Shown here in pieces: positions 54,774 to 64,000 of a DNA stretch of 64,000 nt (the stretch's first letter is position 1; the number at the start of each line of letters is the position of its first letter). The stretch is from Theristus sp. LFF4_11 (Eukaryota; Nematoda; Chromadorea; Monhysterida; Xyalidae). The translations under genes were made by a program, and so were the position numbers. Under the pieces are notes generated by a model that was not told the origin of the DNA, did no database searches, and saw only the letters and a list, made by a program, of their open reading frames with translations. Where the stretch lies: positions 33,517 to 97,516 of the forward strand of contig JASANC010005530.1 in assembly GCA_030248135.1 (NCBI GenBank), read 5' to 3'.

Positions 54774-57700
54774 TCATTGGCTGTCGGGCGACAAACTGAA
54801 CGTCAAAACCGGCGGCGAAGACAGTTGCTCGTTTCGAACACCGCCACTGTCCGATCCACTTTCTGCGTTATTATTGCTGCTGTTGTGTTCGGGCGAGCCC
54901 AACGGGACGCCGCAGAAATTGTGGCGATACAGCAGACGAAGATTGGCGGTGAGTTGTTTCTTCCACTTTGTGCTGAAGGAAAATGTTGGTACGGTATGGC
55001 CGATTAAACATGGCAGCTTTTTTCAGGGTTCAAGGAGCGCGCGAATTTTGAGTGAAAGAAAAAAGATGTTCAGAAACCAAACTGCGTGCCTAATTTGACA
55101 CGTTTCTGAAAACCAATGGATTAACCGCGCTATTCTTTGCATTCTTTCTCCCTTGCACACATGATTGGGAAGTATGTTGGCATTTTTGAAAAAGACAACT
55201 CCTAGTCTGCGACTGATCCCGCCTTGATGGACTGCCTCATTTATTCGGCCATACTGTAGCAGAATTTCGAACTTCAAAGAAAAAACAACATTACCGTAGA
55301 AAAACCAAAAACTACTGAAAGTGCAATCGCAGGTAAAATGTTTTTTTGTAATTCGGGGATTTTTCATAACACCAACCGTCGATTCTGAAACCACGTCTTG
55401 ATCTGCGTTTCGGTTAGACTGAGCTCCTGCGATAACTCGACACGTTTGTTGACGCTCAGATATTTGTCGTTCTGAAGAAAAACGCCGACGATGAACAAAG
55501 GAAAAATTTTCCTCGATGGCCTGGGATTCATGAATTCTGCTCGCCATTCGCTCGCTGCTCTATTTTGATTGACAGTTCAGTCAAAAATAAAAAAAACGTC
55601 AAAAAAGGTTAGACAAGCCACACCGTGAAAAGATAAATACAAACATCAACGCAGCACGTGTCTGCTCAATGATGCGCTCAAGAATTTGTGAGAGCTGCCA
55701 CTGGCAGCTGAGCAAAATCCGTGTGACGAACCCCGCTTGTGCCAGTGGCGCGCTGCACAAGAAATGTTGTCGGGACAGATGTTGAGCAGAAAGTTCTGAT
55801 ACAACCAAAATAGAACAATAGTGATGCATGAGTGTTTCGAAATTAGGTGCAGACACTCAATGTGCAGGTTTTCTCATCAGTGAATCATCATCTCATCATC
55901 TGAATTTGCGTATGCTCATTTGCATACATTCTGAATCATCCTGCCTGCCTGCACCGCTTTCTGAATTTGCACATTTTCAGTCGGCTGACCTTGAACTCCA
56001 CCTCCAACCGGTCCAACTGTCGACTCGAGTACGCCTGTCGTGGCTTCCGCTCAGTCGCCGGTCGTCGCGCTCGTTTGTATTGGTGTTTTCGTGCTGAACA
56101 AAAAAAAAACGCGAATTACGTTGGGCTTCATTGAAAGTTTGAAACTCCGTCATGCCATACTGGGTTACGACAACAACAAAAAACAACGTTCGCTGATTCG
56201 CTGTTGGCCTCGTGGAACTACCGTAAAGTCTTGCATAAAGGGTTTCTCCCACTTATAAGACCCCCACCCAAAAGTGGGCGGAGTGTCACACGACGGGAAA
56301 CCAAAAATTCAAAATTTTGACTTGGTCAAAATCCTACCCCGTTTATAAGGCCCGAAGTTCCTAATGTTCGCTTTATAAGACCTCCTCCCACACACGAAAT
56401 TCCACTTTTTTCAGAAATTTTTGATTTTCAAATTTATATAAGGAGACCTTACATGCAAGACTTTACGGTATGTATGGTGAAAATAAAAACGGTCTGAGTA
56501 AAAACGGTCTAAAAACGGTCGCGGAACTCGAACCTCAGCTCACTGCTGGTGTTCGCACAAGACACAGCGGCAAAGGAAGCGTGTTCTACGAGCTTGTTGA
56601 CGCTTGTGGAGAGGGCATATCTTCGGTATTATTGTTTTCTGGGTTTTGCTGCTCATTGAGTTCGCAGATGACGTAGAAAGAAAACTAGTTTTCATCTGTG
56701 CATGGCAATTCAAAATCGCCTGAATGACTCGGCCCTATTTAGTGAATTCCGATCACTTCACCACGCTTTCCCGTCACGCATGAAACTGTTTACCAATCGA
56801 TGCGCGCGCATTGAGTCTCGGGACCAAAATGAACGATCATATTGAGCTGGCGCCCATTTCAATCACCTCCGAGTCCAAACAGCATCTGCAGTTCAGCCAG
56901 CGACGGCGTGCCCTGTTGGGCGAGCACGGACGCCTGCAGCAGCGCCGTCGGCGTCACCAGGGGACTGCTCATCTGGGACAATGCGCAACTGTTGCGTTTG
57001 TGTTTGTGATGCGATTGCGACTAAACAACTAAACATCATGTCTTCGTTTTCAATCTCTGAGAAAGTCGCATTCTCTTCAATCAATCAATCAACCAATCAA
57101 TCAACCAATAATTAATTATCAATCAATCAAACCATATCAAAATCTATACTTATGCGCCACCCTGTAGAATTTACGTTCTTGGTTGATGTCAACAACGTTC
57201 ATGTTCCATCCATCCATCCATTCATTTTATTTGCAAAAAAGTAGGAAACTCCGATAAAACTGTAATGAACGGCTTGTAGTTTACTGTGTTCACTAACCCC
57301 CAACGGTAAGCCAGTGTTCAGTAACGACTCCGACGCGGACCCACTGTCGGGCAACGGATGTTTAGCAGCGTTGTCATTGCCGTCGAAAGACTGCTCCATT
57401 TCATGGCTTTCTTCGTCTTCATCAACGCCGTTTTCCTAAATGGCTCGTCTTTCATGCGGTGGTGCATTGGGAGTTTTTTCAGACTCGGAAAATCATAATG
57501 ATGCGTTTTGCGAGAACACACCTCAATTTGGTGACATTACAAAAAATTACGGGTCAAACGTTACTCCGGGAAGAGCTTGATGCATGAGAATGCGCTATGC
57601 GCTATTCTTCAACACCTTTGAAAACTATACATTGGAAATGTGAATGTCATACTAAGTGTTTTTTTAAAGTCAACCAGGTATTTAAAAACAGTTTTAACTT

Positions 57701-57775
57701 GGCGAAAACTTTGCAACAAACCTCCTGACGGTCTCGATTACGTTGATCAAGAATACTGTCAATGTTGAACGACAT
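54774..57775 (-). CDS. ANTP-class (NK-like) homeobox transcription factor, 231 aa, complete
   Basis: Nuclear DNA-binding protein. Exons are 57722-57775, 57298-57435, 56867-56972, 55990-56093, 55377-55471 and 54774-54972; all phases close. The start exon begins MSFNIDSIL, an eh1-type repressor motif (FNIDSIL) that in other homeoproteins recruits Groucho. An acidic segment follows ([12 protein letters not shown]). The homeodomain begins near [20 protein letters not shown], continues [20 protein letters not shown], and ends [17 protein letters not shown]. Key residues are present: L16, F20, W48, F49, Q50, N51, R53. Introns cut it after residue 21 and inside codon 53. The tail is Ser/Asn-rich and ends PDSQ. 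The KPRQAYS arm, [17 protein letters not shown] and the following TANLRLL recall insect lms-type NK-like proteins; that orthology is from memory and unproven. A MITE occupies most of the last intron. Confidence 0.93.
54992..55256. mobile_element. MITE family 2, intact copy in homeobox intron 5
   Basis: The ends CGGTATGGCCGA and TCGGCCATACTG are inverted repeats flanked by TA. It makes up 265 of the 404 bp of the last homeobox intron and stops 19 bp short of the last exon. A 5' fragment of the same family is at about 8256-8330. Confidence 0.85.
56221..56468. mobile_element. MITE family 3 (GTAAAGTCTTGCAT ends), copy 1
   Basis: The near-perfect terminal inverted repeats are CCGTAAAGTCTTGCAT and ATGCAAGACTTTACGG, flanked by TA. 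The interior has repeated CTTATAAGACC-type palindromes. It lies in intron 3 of the homeobox gene. Confidence 0.85.
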
Positions 57776-58670
57776 TTTGACAAAAGAAACTGTCTCACTG
57801 CCAAAAGATTACACGCTCTCTAACAACACCACGTTCGCGAAGATAATTTCCGTTTTTATCTTTCGTGCAAAGTTCGCTTGCAAACTTCACCATGAGGCCA
57901 TTTTAGCTAATAACACCGTATACGCAATCAACAGAAACAATAACTTCACTTCAGAAGACAAAAACAAACAAACAAACGATATTAAAACTGTGTATGTAAG
58001 AAAAACGCGCCGAAAACGACAAAGCGGTCAAAAACGCATTAGGCTTGAGAAAAACGGTTACTAATAGATTAAACGATCAACATCGATTAAAGTGCTCGTT
58101 TATTTGTTCGAGTATACGCACTTGACAACAAAGAGTGGGACACACACTTGTTGTTAATAGCTATGGAGAAATTAATCCCAACCAACCATATTGTACCATA
58201 CATGTATGTATACATATCCCACATTACATTTATACGTGTACTGTACACATTTTCGGGCACCACATTTCGAAAAGCTGAACCGACACAAATAATAATAATA
58301 ATATACTCATATTACCTTTTCTTTGTCGTGTGTGTGTATTGTTTGATGCGAAGAAATTCTTGATATCTATCAAGCAAGTGGCGCAAATATTGATATGAAA
58401 TATAATTATGAGAGCGCAATATAAAAGGTGGAGAAGCAGCGTTTTAGGCGTGGGAATCCAGTCAGCCATGGACCATTAAGAATTGACAAATAATAGCCGG
58501 ATATATCTCACATTCACCTCGCACAGTTTTAGTCGAATGTCGAATGTCGATTTTGATTACGGCAATATGTGATAGGACGGTGCTTCGACACGAAAGGTTT
58601 TATTCCTTGCAGATTGTGAACAAAGTCTTACGGCGGCCGCTTTTTGGCAGACTAATTTGTTTGTATGTAC

Positions 58671-58774
58671 ATAGTTCAGGCAAAAGTTACACATTCACAT
58701 GTGCATTTGTATGTCTATTTAAATAGTTCAGGCAAAAGTTACACATTCACATGTGCATTTGTATGTCTATTTAA
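58671..58774. repeat. Perfect 52-bp tandem duplication
   Basis: ATAGTTCAGGCAAAAGTTAC and the following 32 bp are repeated exactly once in tandem, in the spacer upstream of the homeobox gene. Confidence 0.85.
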
Positions 58775-58931
58775 AAAAATTCTTACTGTAAGGAGTTCAC
58801 AGTTTCTTTTGCACATGGTACACACGGTGTGTATTTGTACTCGCATATGTCTTTGCAAGGATTTGTGTGTACATGGTTCTACATGGAAACGCATTTAATC
58901 ATGCGTTTGTCAAAGTATACACGCACACGTA

Positions 58932-59199
58932 CAGTATGACCGATTAAACATGGCAGCTTTTTTCAGGGTGCATGGAGCGCGCGAAATTTGAATCAAAGAA
59001 AAAAGATGTTCTGAAACTCAATTGCATGTCAAATTTTACATGTTTCTTAAAATTAATTGATAATTCGTGCCGTTGTGTGCATTATTTCTCCCTTTACACA
59101 CTCGATTGGCGGATAGCTTATCATTTTTGAGAAGGGCAACTCCTAGTCTGCGACTAAGCTCGCCTTGATTGAGACTGCCTTATTTATTCGGCCATACTG
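58932..59199. mobile_element. MITE family 2, intact copy
   Basis: Same ends and body as 54992-55256, flanked by TA, in the spacer upstream of the homeobox gene. Confidence 0.85.
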
Positions 59200-59253
59200 T
59201 ACGTTCAGTGCATAAATGCAGTTTTTCGGAACTGTCCGACAATCAGTTATCGT

Positions 59254-59491
59254 AGTATTGTGGATTTATTCAAACGTGTCCGGACTAACGTGACGTCATT
59301 TTATTTAAAAACGCCCGTTTGTCAAAGTACAGGCACTAAAATTTCAGTTTGGTGTGACTGATTCGACATTCACCATTTGTTTACGGGAAGAAATCAGCTA
59401 AACGGATAGTCTGGTTTGCTGTGAACGACAAGCGCATGTTTTGTGGCACATGACGTCATTTCAGTGGGACACGTTTAAAAAAATAGGCCAT
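59254..59491. mobile_element. MITE family 4, copy 3 (inverted)
   Basis: Inverted copy of the element at 15268-15505, with both TGACGTCA-containing ends kept, in the spacer upstream of the homeobox gene. Confidence 0.75.
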
Positions 59492-62400
59492 ACATGTAAG
59501 TGTGGTGATTTCAGGCATGGTCCGTCTAAAGTTTCCATGTGCATGTTCATGTGCACCGCCACCGCGGCTGATTTTTGTGCACTTAATTTCGTGTTGCAAA
59601 GGCGCTAAACAGTTGACTGAACAGATTTATTTGTTGTGTAACATCGTGCTCCAGATCCCGCAATAAAAGGCACGTACATGTGCGCACAACTTGCAAACCG
59701 CGGCAGATCTTCCCCAAGTGGAACAACGCCAATAGTTCAAGTTACACTATCGTTTATGTACAAAAACTTTTTTGAACACCAAAATAAAGCAGATAAGCCA
59801 GAAACACGACACGACGACAACAATGATTAAATAAATGGGTTGAGGGGAAGGGGGAGGGTGAAAGAGTCAAACATGCACAACTTTGTCATTCTGCCAGTTC
59901 ACCTTTTTTTGTACGCAGCACCCTTCTAGAAGAAATGAATGGATTTGTTTCAAGTTTTTTTTGTTTTGCCAGGAGCGGCTTTAGAAGAAAAATAAATGTA
60001 AGCATACACCACTTGAATCCTTATCTTTAACATTCTGCATGACTTTTCATTATAATTTTTCAAGAAAGTTCATCTGCAAACCTTTGTGATTGTTCGATAT
60101 GAAAACACGCTTACAAATAAGCTTTTTTTGTGCGAAATAATCTGTGCCGAACCGTGAAAAATCGCTTGATCTCCGAGCATCTCTCAAATCGGGTTTCGAG
60201 GCAATCGTGTTTCGACAATTTTCACAATCAACCACTCAGATAAAAAGAACAAAAAAGAAAAAAAATCGTTCAGCAACATTAAAAGAACACCGTTACACTA
60301 AATCGTGTTTCTGAAAACATAAAAATGCATAGGAACATTTGAAACTCTCCCTTAATCTTCAGATAAACAATAGGTCCGATTACATGAACGCAAAATAAAC
60401 GAACGAAACAGACTGAATTTTTCCCTGGACAACAATCAGGGATGTTCCGACCCTGCAAGACCTGCACGGCTTGTTTGTTTTGGCACAGTGATTGTTTTTG
60501 AAAGTTCTTGTTCTTGAAAAGCGTAAATAAAATTTTGTGAATACTTTTTTGTGAATAAAGTCGATTGTTTTTATTCTGGATTTCCATGTTTCTTCAAAAC
60601 GCAGATGCATGATTGATGATCACGGATCATATGTGTAATGGGTTCTCGTTAAGATTCGAGAACCTTTAACACAGCTGTATCTGCGTTATGAAGCAAGGCA
60701 TCTCAAAACGCTGTGTACCTCGGTTGCGACGTTTGGTCTCAACCCCATCCCACTTGGCATCCGACCCACTTAACGACGATCGGTGCGATTGGCTGCCGAC
60801 AGAATCTGCAGAAAACGCATCTGGTGATTTTCGATAATTTTTTGTTAATTTTTTCTGTAAGTTCCATCAAAAAGAATCCGATTGATATATCTTGTAGTTT
60901 CAGTTTGCATTTACCGTGAACCACAGGTAAGTCAGTAAAAAAAGAACCTTCCTGTCAAAAACAACACGCAAGCAAGCAAAGATTAGAAGTATATGCGCGT
61001 TTATTAATGACGTCGTTCAATCAAAGCGACAACGGCGCTCAATGTTCATGGCGTATGTTGGATTAGTTTCATATCGTGCTGGGTTATTTTGAAATACTTT
61101 AGAGATTATAACACAATGATTTTTCAAACAAAACATGGATTGAACACAGTGGACACGACTTTATTGTCCGAAAACTTCATTTCCTGTTTCAGACATCAAA
61201 ATAAACGTTGCTTTTATTCTAGAGCCTTCTTGATCACGGTTAATGTCTACGACTGTGTCGAACTTGTTAAACAAATTTCGGTTTCATATGTTTTGTCACA
61301 TTATGTTATGTAACATGGCAATGATAAGACAATAATGCATCTCATAAACAGACTCGACAGATGAAATTGAAACATTCCTGCATCGCCAATTAGGATTATT
61401 CTACTGTGAAGAATGCAAGAAGCAGCAGTATGTGTTTCATCGTCCACGGTTTATAGCATCTTAAATCCATTACATGCACAGAAAACAAGTAACATTGTGT
61501 TGTCATCTTTCTCCTTACACATGAATGCTGTTGACAAAACTGACAAACTACTTGTACATCGCTTGGGCTTGTACTTGGCGCAAAGCACAGTGTACGCAGC
61601 ATAGCATCGAAATCGTGTTTTATAATCCGCCATCCGCGGTTCTGTATTAGCTGGGTTTGATTATCACCAGAATTTAAAACGGATGTATTGTTTGACGAAT
61701 TCGACCTGGCTCGTTACGTTTTGTGAACAGTTTTAGAGTGCTCCAACTCCACAACACCGTATCGACAGGGTTGACATGTGAGATCGTGCCAAGACGCCAT
61801 TCGACCCGAGTGCACCGTAGTACGCATGTCCGGTATACTCAAGTTTGTCACAGGATCATACGTCACACCGATTTTAGTAACGTGTAACGGAAAAGCCTTT
61901 ATGCATGCTCTGCTTGACCGACGCATAATAGTCGGTTCTCGGTTGTTCGTCGATGTAGTTTCAAGCTGACGTATGGGGTGTGTAAAGGAAATCTGTTAAA
62001 GCTTTCTCTAAGATCTCTCCAAGGCTTTCGGGTGCCGACACTAATTAATTTATACACGGGCACCCCCGTGTCGGGAGAACACATCCGAAAGACTGTCATC
62101 TGCTTACAGCATTCTGCGATGACGGTTGTAGTTTGCGCGTACCACCAAGATTGCGAGAATAAGCAGCGCTTTTGTTGCTGACGCTTGATGCCTGCCTGCA
62201 TTTATTTGGTCGATGAGAATATTTTGGTTTGACAAGCTACTAATATCAACTTTTTAAGTTCTGCGACTGAATGCGTGTGCAGACGTGAAAAGAAAACTAG
62301 TTTCAATCTTTATGTGGCAATTGAAAGTCGTTTAAGTTACTCGACCCTATTTAAAGGACTCGGATCACTTTGCCAATTTTGAATTCCCGCGTCATGCATG

Positions 62401-64000
62401 AAACTGTTTACCTATATATGGGCGCATTCAGTTGCGGGACCAAAATAAGAGATCATACTCGGCGAAACGTGGGCAAAGGAATAGATGTACATGTACTTGT
62501 ATGTATGGTCTATCCGTTACGACATGTCACGTTACATATGCATTTGTAGTTCAGATTAAAATCCATTCAATTCAAGTTTGCGCTTCAAAAGTTTCAGCCG
62601 TTTATGTGTGAAATTTTGTTCCTCAAACAACAACAACAACACACAACATGACGCATATTTGCGCGCGAATTCGAATCTGGTTAGTCTGACCTGATGACAT
62701 GTCCTAACAGACAGACAGTACGTGTATGACAGTTATTCCGTTATTCGCTTACAACTGATTCATGTTATTATTGTTTCGCTTATTTACCGTAAAACGGTTT
62801 GAAATACTTTTGAGTTTTTTTGGTTCCTCCTATATTAGTTAGTGAATAGTGATGCAATTATTATTTTCATGCCCTTATGGTTTTAAAAGTTCCACGCTAA
62901 AACCAACCCCACCTTTTTTTCTTGTGCAGTACATTGTCAGTCACATGCTTCGCCACTGATACACTGTACAGGTATTGTGCCGAAAAGACACCAAAAGCGT
63001 CAATGTCGCTGGTTCAGTTACCTAAATCAATAGCTACAACGACAACACGACATCATGTCTGTTTGGTCGTTTTTTATTGTATTTTAGCGTATTTTACGGC
63101 TGGAAATAACCGCGCAATACACATGCATGCATGTTCACTGTGTATATACATGTGCGGCACTCAAAAACAAAAAATCCAGAGTCTCCATTAGATCACAAAC
63201 CTGAGCATGATATAGAAAAGTCCTGGTCTCTGTTTTTTATTGCATACCTGTTATTAACTTGGGTATGAAAAAAACGTTCGCCGTTCGCTCATCATTAGCC
63301 AGCTTTTTGTCAGTGTTGCAACAAACCCATAGTTTATAAACGTTCCCGCTTTTCAGTTTTTATCCGTGCCCTTGCCGCGCTAGTTAGACATTCGTTTGGT
63401 TTTAGGTTTGTAGGGTTCCCATGGCAAAACTCATTAATCTGGCAGTAATGTCCGGTAATTTCGTTGAACACCATTTATATAAAATGCAAAAGTATCGGTT
63501 CATGTCTTTTGATTGTACAGAACATACGCAAATTGAACGCTAAGATCTCCTGGTTTTCATAATGTCTTTAATATTGATAGTTTAATAGTGATTTATCCAT
63601 TGTAAACAAACAGTCTAAATCAACCAACCAGTTTTCATCTTTTCAACATCGGTAAAGCCATGTTGAATTTTATTATTGACCACCCCGTAATTCCAAATTT
63701 CATTGATCGACTATATGCGAAGATGTGCAGACACATGTGTATTACTTTATGTTTACCAGTTGTTCCGCTAAAACATGTACATGTAAATGTAACTAATTAA
63801 AACCTACATGTACACCATTACTATACGATCAACGCACCAAACACATATCGCGAGCTGCTATTACGCAAATCATGCGAAGCTGAAAAATTAACCATGAGGC
63901 ATCGCGTAAAACCACACGTCGCCCAACGTGCTGTACATGCCGTCCTAGCCGTGTTGAAGTTCCCCCTTAGTGTCGCCCCTAAATTGATCGCAGCTGTCAT
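59492..64000. other. Gene-free spacer at the right edge
   Basis: AT-rich sequence with one inverted family 6 repeat (62252-62455). Open frames are short, and none combines a domain with splice sites. The upstream regulatory region of the homeobox gene could extend here, but nothing in the sequence proves it. Confidence 0.5.

Noticed and set aside
57080..57130. AATC/AACC repeats resembling a CRISPR-like or satellite array
   Set aside because: Simple sequence without spacers; a short microsatellite in a eukaryotic intron.

Overview
This is a eukaryotic nuclear window, almost certainly from a bilaterian invertebrate. The genes are split by GT-AG introns, many acceptors read TTTCAG-like, and the introns and spacers are full of small non-autonomous DNA transposons, a tRNA-derived SINE and satellites. 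The gene content (astacin protease, Hedgehog acyltransferase-type MBOAT, ANTP-class homeobox) is animal. The acceptor style recalls ecdysozoans, but I cannot assign a phylum.

Every gene I can support is on the minus strand, so transcription runs from high to low coordinates. From right to left: (1) a complete six-exon NK-like homeobox gene at 54774-57775 (231 aa); (2) an eight-exon MBOAT gene resembling Hedgehog acyltransferase at 48082-52687 (about 575 aa); (3) a tandem array of five paralogous four-transmembrane genes, here called TM-5 (39871-46090), TM-4 (34440-38416), TM-3 (28826-31345), TM-2 (24287-26276) and TM-1 (17722-21050); (4) an astacin metalloprotease with LDLa, TSP1 and a second LDLa domain at 1-8833, whose 3' end lies beyond the window. 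The exons were joined by hand from splice sites. In every gene the phases close in frame, which is the main support for the models.

The five TM genes share one exon plan with identical intron phases (1, 2, 1, 1, 0): a short start exon, a TM1 exon, a TM2+TM3 exon, a loop plus TM4-start exon, a TM4-end exon carrying a TVLY(I/V)A motif, and a variable tail exon. They look like an old lineage-specific expansion. The topology is reminiscent of CD20/MS4A-like proteins, but no family assignment is proven.

The space between exons is dominated by mobile elements. There are hAT-type elements with exact 8-bp target duplications (a 2.5-kb foldback element at 42086-44605, a 97%-like pair at 36446-37235 and 50360-51169, and one at 49227-49978). 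There are also several TA-flanked MITE families, one nested inside another, a decayed mariner/IS630-type transposon, a 600-bp palindrome, and mini- and microsatellites. The spacers 8834-17721 and 57776-64000 hold repeats and no gene that I can recognise.
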